Assembly: GCF_010093535.1 (NCBI RefSeq)
Contig: NW_022985210.1
Span: 130,079 to 194,078, forward strand
Source: Lindgomyces ingoldianus
Taxonomy: Eukaryota > Ascomycota > Dothideomycetes > Pleosporales > Lindgomycetaceae
Reading direction: 5' to 3'
Length of the DNA: 64,000 bases
Under the pieces are notes generated by a model, which saw only the letters and a list, made by a program, of their open reading frames with translations, did no database searches and was not told the DNA's origin. The position numbers were made by a program, and so were the translations under genes. Below are positions 24,027 to 35,252 of this stretch, one piece after another; position 1 is the first letter of the stretch; every line of letters begins with the position of its first letter.

Positions 24027-24865
24027 ATGGATGGACCAGGCAATATAGTTAACTGAGGTACGAGAATTGTAAACTCATCCATTTGTGCCACATCGATCAA
24101 GGTTGAGAGTATTGAGAGGGAGGCCAGAGCTGGAAACGATAAAGATTGGTGAGTCATCCGGAGCGCGCAGAAACCATTGATCCGTTTGTCGTACACCACC
24201 TTCCTATTGCGTTCGTGAGCGCTTTTCTGATATCGTTCCGTTCTTGGATCCACCATCTGCACGCTTCCGCCGTGTCCGGCATCGTCTAATCTTTTGCGTT
24301 TACTAACAGCCCTAGGTAATGTTTGCTAGTAATTCACTCTCCCCACAACCGTAGACGAGAGGGTTTAATCCTCTCCTAGACACTATCCTGACAGGTAACA
24401 GATCGATCTCCAGGCGTCCTGAATCGTCTGTTTGAAAATATGTTAAACAACAAGCAACGGCTTTGAAACTTGTTTGCAAAGTAGTCTTAGTACCTCCGCC
24501 TGGTGTGATTATCTCAACCCTCCACTTTACGCTCACCCTTCAACGTCTTATCTTGCCGGTCCTAGCTCTAATCGTGCAAGGCAAAGTCTACTTTGCGAAC
24601 TTTAGCCCAATATTTACTAAGGCGTCGTATGTTTCACAAGGATGATGAGCCATCTCAGCCCACTATTGTCAAGCGGAAAGGCGTACTCCGTCCAGAAACA
24701 TGGAGAAGGATTCCTATCAGCAGCCACAGTCGTAACGTTTGTCAGCTTTGCATATGGGTCCTTTGTTGGTGACACAGACTTTACATCCCGATGATAGATA
24801 AAAGCTAGGATGACTTGGGTAAAATTTCTTGGTTAAGTCCCAGAGTTTCCGAGCAATTTCTAGTA
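24027..24865. promoter_or_regulatory. divergent intergenic region, PPR protein / amino-acid oxidase
   Basis: An 839-bp divergent upstream region. Small open frames on both strands have no motif. The plus-strand oxidase start is preceded by an in-frame TTG-initiated extension that I reject in favour of ATG 24866, which begins a signal peptide. Confidence 0.45.
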
Positions 24866-26989
24866 ATGGCGTGTTGGGAATCTACTATTTTCCGTATATT
24901 TTTTTGGACTTCCTCGCTTCTCCCCTATTGTTACTCATCCCTCCCCCACAATTCCGTTAGGTTTAAAGGCCCATTAAAGGTACATGCGAATGGTATGCAC
25001 AATGTGAGAATTACGTACAATGGAGCAGTTGACGGGCAGCTTTCAATCCACTATGGCTCATGCAATTTGAAGGCAAAAGAGGAGGCCCATCATTGTCTTG
25101 GGGAAACCCACATTGGCGACCACCCGTTGGCGAAGAGGCACGTGAATTGGGACGATCGGCGGCCTACCAAATTCGTATGGTTACCTCTAGTAGACACTCC
25201 TGATGCTGGATGTCTGCACGCATTTATTGGAGATGAATTGGTTGGTCGCTCCACACCTGTCACCGTTAGGAAGCCAATGGAACGGCGATCAACGGCGTTC
25301 GCAGATATTGCGGATGCCATGGGCCCGTGGTTCGATGGTGTGGCCTATCTTCAAGAAAAAGAGCCGGATCACGTCTTCGTTTCTAGTGCAAAATCGAAGC
25401 TTATTGGGATTATAGGGGGCGGAATGTCTGGGTTGATGAGCGCTGTAAGCCAAATCAGATGAGTTTGCATTTAGAGCTAACCTGCCTTTCAGTACTTACT
25501 CGATTCGGCTGGAATCCACGATTGGAAGATTTTGGAGGCATCTGGACGCATTGGAGGTCGTGTTCACACCACATACCTGAATGGCTCAAAATCGAGTGAT
25601 TATCAGTACCAAGAAATGGGTCCAATGCGTTTTCCTGTCAGCATAACCGATCCTGATACGAATGAAACGATCCAGATACTTGATCATCGAATGGTGTTCC
25701 AGCTGGCTGATGCCTTGAACAGGATGAACCTACATGATCCGGACTACGCCGTTAACTTCATCCCGTGGATTCAGAGCAGCAAGAACCAACCTGTGTCAAC
25801 ATCAAAGCGACGAGCAGATGGCACTATCCCAGGTGCTGCAGAAGTAGCAGCAAGCCCCAGCCTAAGGGACAATGTCACAGCCACTTATGTTAATGCGACA
25901 GCTGTAGAAGAAGCTTCAGCTGCTTTCGAGGAATGGATCGATCTGGACACCAAGAAAATTAAATCTATGGCCTCGAACGTCTTCAAAGCACACAAGGCTG
26001 CTGTTGCGGCAGGAAATTTCAACTTCTCAGAGTCCGCGTATCTTCGCTACGTTCTTAATACCGACTTGAACGTTACCGATCTGGTTGACTCTACTTCTGA
26101 TGTGTACCCGTCGTGGGAGTACGAGACTGTATACTTCTCAGCTACAACATGGAGGACAATTGATCAAGGTCTTACCAGACTTCCTCGGGCCTTTGGTCCT
26201 CTAGTACTTAATCGAACGATGTTTCAAACCAAAGTGCAAGAAATGTCTTGGAATACCAGCACCGAAAAGATGACCGTAAAATGGCGACCAGGCAATCCAT
26301 TTAGCATGGAAACAGCGTCCATGGACTTCGACTACACAATCGTGGCCGTACCCTTCTCCAAAGTCCGACTCTGGAGACTTCCAACCTATACCTCACTCCT
26401 CACTCGGGCAATCAACACACTCAACTACGAGCAATCCTGCAAAGTCGCACTCCACTACAAAACCCGATTCTGGGAGCATCTCGACCGCCCAATCCTCGGC
26501 GGCTGCGGCAGCACAAACATCCCCGGCATCGGCTCTGTCTGCTTCCCCTCTTACAAAATCAACTTCTCCGGACCCGGGGTGCTCCTTGCATCCTACTCCT
26601 CTGGCACTCCAGCCCGCACATTAGGCTCTATGACCGAAACCGAGCACGTCGCACTGGCGCAGCGTGCCATGATAGAGGCCTTCGGTACCGTTGCTAAAGA
26701 TCAGTTCACAGGCGCGTATGATCGCATCTGCTGGGAGAACAACGAATTCCAGGCTGGGGCGTGGTGTTCGCCTATGCTAGGGCAGCAAGAGCTATATCTT
26801 CCAGCCTATTATCACACGGAGAGGCATACCGTGTTTGTGGGAGAGCATACGAGCTTCACACATGCTTGGATTTGGAGTGCGTTAGAGAGCGCGGTCAGGG
26901 GAACTTCGCAGTTGTTGTTAGATATGGGGTTGGTGGATGAGGCGAGGGAGATTACGCAAACTTGGATGGCGAGGTGGATTAGCATGTAG
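24866..26989 (+). CDS. secreted L-amino-acid oxidase / flavin amine oxidase
   Basis: Two exons, 24866-25444 and 25493-26989; 691 residues. A hydrophobic N-terminus of about 25 residues (IFRIFFWTSSLLPYCYSS) suggests secretion. An N-terminal extension of about 150 residues precedes the FAD-binding strand IGIIGGGMSGLMSA at about 180-193. The intron falls within this Rossmann motif, before YLLDSAG. Further FAD motifs are LEASGRIGGRVHT, EMGPMRFP and, near the C-terminus, FVGEHTSFTHAWIWSALESAVRGT. Fungal enzymes of this type oxidatively deaminate L-amino acids to the keto acid with release of ammonium and peroxide, serving nitrogen scavenging and antibiosis. Substrate preference is not visible in the sequence. 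Several N-glycosylation sequons fit export. Confidence 0.88.
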
Positions 26990-27129
26990 ATATGAGCGCT
27001 GCTACACGGAAGCTTTACTTAGACTACTAGGATATGACTCTTACGGTTTAACCTACGTCGAGCACCTGCCATTATGCCAGGTCTCATGTCCCTGGGCGCC
27101 GAATATTGCGCCAGTCGCTCATCTGCAGC

Positions 27130-28863
27130 TATATTTTCGTCATATCAAATTTCCGAAGGCCTTGCCATGTTCTTGACAACTTTGTAATGGGCATACTACA
27201 TTCTTCCCGAACTCGACTCTCTAGCTTTCCGATCGTGCAGACCCGATTGCCACGGGAAAACGCCACTTCACAGCCATTACATAGCCGTTGCCAAATATGG
27301 CCTTAACGCTTCAACGTATCTCCATAGCTGCCAACAAGTGCAGACTCAACTTGGTTGTAGCATCCTCTCCAAGTGACAATCTCTTCCGGATATCGTGGTT
27401 TTCAAGCCTCTGACCCACACAGAGCTCCATGAGGAGATTTCCCTGGGGTAGAAATTGCAGCTTGCCGGACCAGTATTATTGTCGGATTCGCAGCCTATTG
27501 GGAAATATCGCCGTATGAAAGGTGCTTTGAACGTAAAGTCGACCCGAGTGCCTCTAGATAAAAGATATCATGCTTCGACATATTTTCTCGCAGCCATGGC
27601 GTAAATTAGAATTGTGCAACGGAGGAAGCGATGGCCATTGCGATCCAATATAGTCTACAGGAGCCCACTGACAACCTGCAGTTTGCTGAAAATACCTCAT
27701 TCAGCGAAGCAACTGCATGAAGGTCAATACCCTGCTGCCTGGTAGACTTGTGTAGATGATAAAGGTCCCCCTTCATCCCAAGCTCCTCAGCAACTGAGGG
27801 TACAGTGGTATGCCAGGCCCTTGCATAGATCACCGGAAGATACCTGAGATGGCTGTGCAGAGTTTCCAATGTGCTCCCGACAAAGGTTGGCAGCAACATC
27901 CGGGGAACAAACCTGTTGCGAAGCTCATTCACGAAAATATGACCCTGTAGTTTTAGACCAATTTCTAAAAAGTGGAATATCAGGTTAAAATCCACGTTTA
28001 ATGTACGATTCTCCAGGAACAAGTTCGAAAGGTGGTGCGGCTGACATGGACATTGCCACGACTTAGCGATGGCAGCGAAGAGACGAGTTGCCCTTATAGA
28101 GGCTCCTGCCATGATTGCTTCCGCCCTCACAAACTCAGCCGACACTGGTAAGAGAAAATTCAATGCCCCGATATCATCACTATTCTTCAAGGGGACTCTT
28201 AGGCGGTCGTTGTAGTTTTGGAAGTCCTTGAACAATCTTTCTCTTTCAGACCTCCGGGTGCGAATTTCGCCCGGTATATTTCGAACTCGATTCGGGAGGG
28301 TTTGGGGTTGTCCCACAGACACCCCCCCCCCTCTTTTCCCCCCCTCCCTCAGTTCTGTTTTAATTGAAGCCATGAATTGACATTTAGACAGAGATACTCG
28401 CTTTACCCCAAGCTACGCTGGCCTGAACAGATGCTCTGTTGTATGTTAGCTCCTCCTTCAACGTGTTGAAAATCTGCGTTATCTTCTCAATTGCACTGAT
28501 ACTGGAGTTTAAAAAATCGCCCAAACGACTTTCGAGTGCTGGGTATATGTCTTTATCGGACCAGCCCTTACCCCCAGGATCTGCAATAAGGCCATTGACT
28601 CTTGCCGTAGCATCAATGATCGGCCGCAAAGGAGGGTGGGGTTTTTGTTTGAATACTAGGCGGCGATGCATAAACCCATTCCCGCAGAGCTTGTAATCTC
28701 TTCGAATATGCCTCCAAGCGCCTAGCCCTTCTGACATATGTCGAAAATTTTCGATTCTTACAATTATTAGCAGCGCCACTACGTATACTTCCCTTGTCCG
28801 TTTGTTGTAGATCGAGTAGATCTGCATTTTGATCAGTATGTGGATCACCTTCGGTCTGAACAT
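27130..28863 (-). pseudogene. DUF7580 (HeLo/prion-inhibition-like) protein, decayed
   Basis: From about 28863 the minus strand reads NFRHMSEGLGAWRHIRRDY and a helix that includes FLNSSISAIEKITQIFNTLK. A 52-nt intron (28406-28355) keeps phase, and the frame continues through SWQCPCQPHHLSNLFLE, a DUF7580 hallmark, to IAMAIASSVAQF. A TAA at about 27606-27608 stops it exactly inside a conserved helix. The same frame then resumes with FTPWLRENMSKHDIFYLEAL, as intact members do. After a frameshift, LLMELCVGQRLENHDIRKRL (about 27430-27370) and GYVMAVKWRF (about 27265) follow. So the family's full length is traceable with one stop, one frameshift and a weak N-terminus. The family is linked to fungal prion/allorecognition proteins; the original role here is inference. 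Confidence 0.75.
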
Positions 28864-29241
28864 GCCGATAAAATCTCTAATTTCGATAGGTCTTCCTCAT
28901 TCTTCACCGGTCGCAGATCTCTTACACGCTTGCGGACGACTAATTGCCCTTTCTGTACCCCAGGGGTTAAATCTAACGAGCTCGCTTTCGGCACCTTTGT
29001 GACGCCAGCGACATTCATGGATCACATGGCTTCCCATGTGTTAAAGATTATTTTACGAAGCATCCGGGTTACATCGCCAGTTATTAAGGAAAAGGTACCG
29101 ATTCCTGGTTCTGTAGAGAGAAATCCTTCTAGAAGTCCCCATTTAGTCAATTCCGAATCAACTATGGTCCAAAGAGAACAAATGAGAACGGCTCCAGATC
29201 TCGATCTCGCAGCCTTCTCAAGCAATTGTGAGCGTATCTAA
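28840..29241 (+). pseudogene. fungal CPFC zinc-finger-like fragment
   Basis: An open frame of 133 codons with TNCPFC followed by FMDHMASHVLKIILRS. This resembles the single C2H2-like finger (CPFC...H...H) that sits between an N-terminal domain and ankyrin or NACHT regions in many fungal accessory proteins. There is no convincing start or full domain, and its 5' end overlaps the antisense DUF7580 remnant. Probably a remnant of a larger gene; moderate to low confidence. Confidence 0.4.
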
Positions 29242-31876
29242 TCACTACTCCAGGGTGAAGTTTATCCCAATTCCAGGGTCTCAACGTAGGGAACAGTTAT
29301 TAATGCTGCGTTTACATCCCGCTCTTACCCTGTGGTGTTTCTCCTTCTTCAATCTGGGGTAGAAATCAAAGCGGAGAAACAGCTAAGGAGGTACTGAGTA
29401 TGGTGTGTGATGAAAAAGATATGACTCTTGCTGCACAGATTCTGGTAAACTGTCGAACTTTGGACCCCGTAGCGCTCAACTTGGCCCTTCTGAAAACATT
29501 GCTCACTGGGGCTATGGACATAGCAAGTCTCATGCTTCAGAATGGCACGAGTTCTGCTTTCCAGGGCGCTATGGCTCTTTGGAAGGATATCGAGTCAGGA
29601 TACGAAAGCCTGGCGGGGCAAATACCCGGAACCCAGTCCAGTTTACTCTATACCCTGAATCAATTTCTGGACGTGGCAATTGACCAAAGCATAATACCTT
29701 CAATCGTGGTGCTGCTAATATGACCCACGGCGGGCTCATCGGAGATTTGTCTCTAGTTCTCGCACTTCTCGCATTTGCCGCGCCACTAGAGGGTGTGGAT
29801 TGGGTGTTGCAGGATTTCTTCGCCTCCAGACATCATGGCAGTAAGATTTGCACTCGCTCGAAATTTGTGAGAATGCTCACAACGTACAGATACCGTCAAC
29901 GTGGTATAGTAGTGCAAACATGAAGTGGCCCAAGTGCTATAGACAGCGAACAGCTGCGATTGCTCGAGGACGGAAAATTTGGCAAGTACATCAACCGTCG
30001 TTGAGTGGGACGCGTCAAGATTTACCTCCCAGCTTCGCCACTCTAGGTTCTAATACTCCAGCGGCAGCACTGAACCCTAGTGCATATTGGTCACTGCAAT
30101 GGCCCCATCGAAGTTCCACAAAGGAGTATCCACAATCTTGAGATGTCCTAATCTGGATGCTATGACACCATTTAGGAAGGAGGAGCAAATTTCTATCTCA
30201 AGTCCTACCCGAAAACGTCCCTACCCGGTGGGCTCGATTGAGCATTATGCTAAATCCGAGATGAGCTCTATGGAAGTCGTATTCATATCTGCACCATGAC
30301 CAAGAGCTACATGCTCGACAGAGAATGGGTGGGTCCGATGTACGTATCCTCCAACACCCAATAGAAGTGAGTGCTTACGCTTCCACTTTCGTCAAGCCCG
30401 CGAAAAACGCCCACCGGAGCGATCTCCTCTTCTAGACAACCTCTCCTTTATGTACCTTCTCAACATTCACCCTCGAACAAGGCTAGCTTTCCAGTCCGCT
30501 CAAGATACAAGTATATTGCGCGGCACTGGCTTCATCAACACGAATAGCCTATTCCGCGAAGCGACTTGCTTGACAAAGGCGCTCCTTACCCCAACTCTTG
30601 TGCCTGCCAACAACGCCTCACCAAGGGTTCGATCGTGACCGCGCGAATTCGATGGAATCCAGGGAAGGGCAAACCAGTGCTATCCTTATCCTTAGTTCAC
30701 TCAACGAGATAAGGCATCTCTGGAACCGGGGAAGCTGATCTGATAGAGCCCGGTTTGCCCTTAGTTCAAGAGATTAAAAACGTGGTGGTGTGTAGACGTC
30801 CTGCAAATAGAAGATCGCAATCGATGAACACAGAATAGATACATAAGCTTCAATCCAGCATTCTCAGGACTCACGATCTAGAGAGAAGGTATGCAACCCC
30901 GGGATCGGTAGCATGTCCGTTGAATTCGACCTTCTTCTTCCATCCACCGTTAGGGTGTTGCCATTTGAAGCTTGGCTAATTGGTGGAGTATTACCCTAGT
31001 CGCAACAGTGCCGGCGACGCAAAATGTCCGAAGGCACCCTCTCTCGAAGTTCATCAAAAATTTTCTCAACATTCCTCGACAAATATGGTATTTGTCAAAG
31101 CGCCTCGTTTATGTGGATTTCTCGAGATTACTCGATTCATTTAGCCGCCGTCCAGACCGTTCTCATCAAGCACCACCAGCAGTCGATCTCCCGCTAATAA
31201 TCCTTGATGGAGACCTTGAAGGCTGCACAGACAAGCTTTTCCCCGCAATGCAACAATCTGCCGAACATGCACATCTGGCGTTAGTTCATGTAGAGATTTT
31301 CTTCCAGGAACGACTTCATCTTCTAGAAGTCACACCATGACTGCCAGGGTATTGCAAAGCCTCATTGCGAATCTGCCTCACATATGGTGGCACCGAACTA
31401 AATTTCAACCTACTGGCCCGCCATCTTCTCGGACGGTCCGGTGACGTGCTGTGGCTGTTGCACTGGCATTTATTGGCCGTGCCACATAGCATCGCAATGA
31501 GGCCCGGGTGTGACCATACATTCATTACATTAAACTAAGTCAATATGATTGGCTTGGGTGGGAAGAAACAATTTTCATGGATATATGCGCCTGGGCGAGC
31601 ACCCCTAAGATCTCGACGTTTCAAGACGGTTAATATCTCCGCAATGCACTCCGTCGACTACTATACGTAAACCAAAGCGTCTCTTACCGTGTTCATTAGC
31701 TGGCCATCTCTTATATGCTCAAAATGTCATTTCTTAAAGATCTGGTGGTACCCCGGTTTTCGCCGCATGGCTCTTGCTCCGCACTCACAAAACCTTTCTT
31801 CTCTCATTTTCTGGGATACCACACTCCCACCTCGCTCTTTTGATCACTCGCTGGCATAAGAGGGTATCTCGCCAAC
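29242..31876. other. decayed accessory DNA, no confident gene
   Basis: At about 29,310-29,400 INAAFTSRSYPVVFLLLQSG resembles half an ankyrin repeat, then stops. A 107-codon frame at 29,400-29,723 is helical-looking but unrecognised. Frames at 30,972-31,340 and elsewhere show no motif. The content fits a continuation of the pseudogene pocket that starts at 27.1 kb. The last 100 bp are the upstream region of the GH114 gene. Confidence 0.35.
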
Positions 31877-33359
31877 ATGTTGTCATGGCTTCTGTGGGCT
31901 TGGTTGTTTGCTAGTACATCCTTCGCGCAAACCACTCTCTTCACTCGGGGGCAAAAATGGCAGATCATCCTTACTGGCACGCCGGATATGTCGAAGAGTC
32001 CACTTCCACCCACGGATGCTCCAGTATTTGATGTCGACCTTTTCGACAATGATGCCACCACCATCACAGCTTTGAAAGCTCAAGGGAAGACGGTAATTTG
32101 CTATTTCAGCGCCGGCACGGTGGAGGACTGGAGGGACGACGCGAAAGACTTCCCGACAAATGACCAAGGAAAAATACTTCCAGAGTGGCCGAATGAGAAA
32201 TGGATACGGACGGGTAGCTCCAAAGTTAGAGATGTTATGGCGAGAAGAATCAAGATGGCTTCCGACAAAGGGTGCGATGCTTTGGACCCAGATAATATAG
32301 GTATGTTTTTTTTTTCTTTCGAAAGCGGTTCCGATTTGGGCAGCTTCGTTGTCGATGTCAAGTTTCTTAGGAAGCGATAACTGACTGTGTTTATAGATGG
32401 CTACGTAAGATCCCTATTTTACCTGAGAAGTTTGCGGTTTGAAAGCACTGCTGTGTCTCAATTCGATGAGTCGCACACTTCATGTAGTGCTAACGCAAAT
32501 ATGCTGGATGTGCTGACGGCTCTTAGCAAAACGATAACGGCTTAAACCTCCAGAAAGCCGACGCCATCAGCTTCATGCAATTCCTGCAAAAGAACGCTTC
32601 GTACTATAACATGAATATTGGCCTCAAAAATAGCCTTGATATTCTTTCGACTGTGGCTCCGATCATAGATTTCGCGGTGAACGAGGAGTGTGCAGCTAGG
32701 GCAGAATGCTCTGCCTACAACGAGTTTCTCAATTCGAACAAACCTGTGTTCCATATCGAATATCCCCCTAAAATGAACCCTGTCTCAGACAATGACAAGC
32801 GGACTGCCTGCACCTCAGCTGGAACCACGGGTATGAGTACTGTTATGAAGAATAAGTCCTTGGATGGATTGACACTTTACTGCGATGGTAGCCAGGCGGA
32901 CACCCCCACAAAGGGCGGAACCCGACCTCCGAAGAGTACATCAAGGCCTGTATCTGGCCCAACTACAAACCGTCGGTCCTCAACTTCTTCAACCCGTCGC
33001 ACAAGCTCATCGCCTACAACAGTGCCATCCTCGACTTTAGTAACCACTCCATCTTCAACACCAGAACCACCTACCACGAAATCAAAACCTCCAAGTTCGA
33101 CCAAGACGTCCACTCAGAGGCCACCAACAACCACACCAGCGAATCCGGGCGGTGGTGGCTGCCAGCAAAAGCACTGGGATCAGTGCGGTGGACAGGACTG
33201 GAAGGGTTGTACGGTTTGCGCAGTACGTATCCTCTCATTTAGCCCCTCCCGTTGCTACCTTTCTGCTCCCGGCCAAACCTCGCTAATCGGGGTTTCCCAA
33301 TCTAGTCGCCGTACCAGTGCAAGGGGGTATCGCCGCCGTACTATTACCAGTGTCTATAA
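31877..33359 (+). CDS. secreted GH114 endo-alpha-1,4-polygalactosaminidase-like with CBM1
   Basis: Four exons: 31877-32300, 32397-32404 (8 nt), 32527-33222 and 33306-33359; 393 residues. Signal peptide MLSWLLWAWLFASTSFAQ. GH114-type core: WQIILTGTPD, FDVDLFDND, VICYFSAGTVEDWRDD, DPDNIDGYQNDNG (rebuilt across the tiny exon), MNIGLKNSLDI, DFAVNEEC and PVFHIEYPP. A Ser/Thr/Pro linker of about 80 residues leads to a C-terminal CBM1 finished by the last exon (CQQKHWDQCGGQDWKGC ... CKGVSPPYYYQCL). GH114 enzymes cleave galactosaminogalactan-type polymers. The CBM1 adds cellulose or chitin surface binding, an unusual pairing to my knowledge. Intron phases agree at every joint, so the gene looks intact. 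Confidence 0.88.
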
Positions 33360-35252
33360 AAGTTGGCCTAATTTAGGGCAGTTCTGGATTCTTTGTGTAA
33401 TGTATCTTCAATATACCCGGTGCATAGACGATAACGTCAAGGGCTTTTTCCCACTGAGGCTGCGCTGCTTTGTTTCGGCCCGAGAGTGCATTTGCTGCAT
33501 AAGTGTGTGGCTCGTAGGGATCCTCGGGGTCGGAGTTGCGACCCTGGCTTGTGACGCGCGTAACCAATTTCGGAAGTCTGAATCTGGAACGTGGCGAGAG
33601 GAGCTGACTGAAGTCCGAGAAGTGAATATGAGAGGTTGTTGGTTACACGACTACGAGTGTGTATGTGTTCCTAAGCTTTCATGAAGTTGTGAGCTTACTT
33701 CTTGGGCTGCATGCGAAGGGTTAGAACACTCCCTTCACGATTGTGAATCTACTCGAAGCTCGTTTGCGCTCGCCTCGCATAAGACTTAGATATAAATCGA
33801 GTCGAAATTAGGGACCAGAAAACTAGGGACCAGAATAGCAGGCGGTAACTTGAGTCGCATCCCACCAGGGTGCTCATGGTTCATGTTGGCATTCCAGAAA
33901 TACAACGAGGCGCACAACAGGATAAGACAACCTCGAGCGAAGATTGATTGAATTATGGAATTACCTAGGAACACAATTGATGGCCCTGTTCAAAGAAGCT
34001 AGTCAGACTGATGGAGAGTAAGAGATAAATCCCTCTCAGTCGAGTCGTTATTAGTTATATTGCACAGAACTTCTACCATCCTTTGGTTCAACTACAACCT
34101 CCCCTTCAGAACCGGTTTTTATTAACGCAATACCACCACAACCTCATGGTACTGCCACATATTCTTTTAAAACAAATTTCATTCTAACTCATCTCACCTA
34201 CTAATAATCTCAAAGAGAATTACTTGTGAGCGACTCTACTTCCAACTGGCCTTAGTTTCTCTCGAAATTACCCGATCAATGCCTTCTTTACAATACTTCG
34301 TTTATTGGACTCCGGTCTCGCATTCCTGCTTGGGGGCGTCGAAACAGGAGACTTACCGACATCTTTCTAGGATCGAACACCTCATCCACTAGGAGGAGGT
34401 TATGTTAGGTTGAAATAAGCTGAGACTATTCATGTTGCTCCATGCGCTACCAAGGACTCCGAAGGGAAGAAGAATGCCGGAAAGTGCTCTAGATTTTGTG
34501 GCACCTGCTGACAAATAGTCGACCACAATCCCGCTGACAAGGGTTCTCGAGCAGGCAAAGACCTGCAACATCTGCTGTACTCCTTTCGGAGGAAAGAAAG
34601 ATGGAATAAGTCCCATTGTCTGTGAAGGCATCATGATAGGCAAGAAAGCCAAAGGCGGACAATATACGAGTCCGTAAAGTAAGCTCTATCAACGCACATA
34701 TAAATTTATTCCGAGAGCATAATCAAGTTGCGAAGATTAAACCATGTGGGGACTATTTAGAGAAGACACGTATGTCGGGACCTATGCTAGAGATACTGCC
34801 GTCCACGACCGGCTGGAGGCACTACGAGAGGGGCGAGAATAACATTATCGATCAGTCAAATAGAGTCGAGCCTAGAATACAAGGAGAAAACTCCTGAGGG
34901 CCTAATTAGAGCCGAATTTCGTCAGATAAGGAATGATCCATCCCATTTCATCAGATCAGGAGTAGATGTGGGCGAAATTGGGTTCGCAGAGAGCTTGCAC
35001 GAGAGATGGTCTGAAAATCAGATATACCAAAATGTATTTTAGAAGGAAAAAACCATGGAAGCTTCATTCTTCGGGTTTGGGTGGTTACCTATGAAATTGC
35101 TTTGGTAAGATTTCAGATCCCACCGGTGCTTAAATACTGTAGGTAGGGAAGTCATCACGTGTCTAGCTTGGCGGCTAGGCGTCCAGTCAAATTACTCCTT
35201 CTTCACCTCAATCACACTTCTCATACACATTTCTCATAGCTTGACACACATC
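33360..35252. other. intergenic, no gene recognised
   Basis: 1.9 kb without a supported gene. A minus-strand frame at 34,389-34,652 is hydrophobic and faintly transporter-like but too short and without motif. The last 100 bp are a C/T-rich leader before the F-box gene. Confidence 0.45.

Noticed and set aside
24815..24865. N-terminal extension of the amino-acid oxidase from a TTG
   Set aside because: Non-ATG start, and ATG 24866 begins a plausible signal peptide.
32101..33113. Minus-strand frames over GH114
   Set aside because: Antisense shadows; the Ser/Thr linker gives a Val/Gly/Asp-rich artefact on the other strand.
34389..34692. Hydrophobic minus-strand frame resembling a transporter piece
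   Set aside because: Only about 87 codons, no transporter signature motif, no extension in neighbouring frames.
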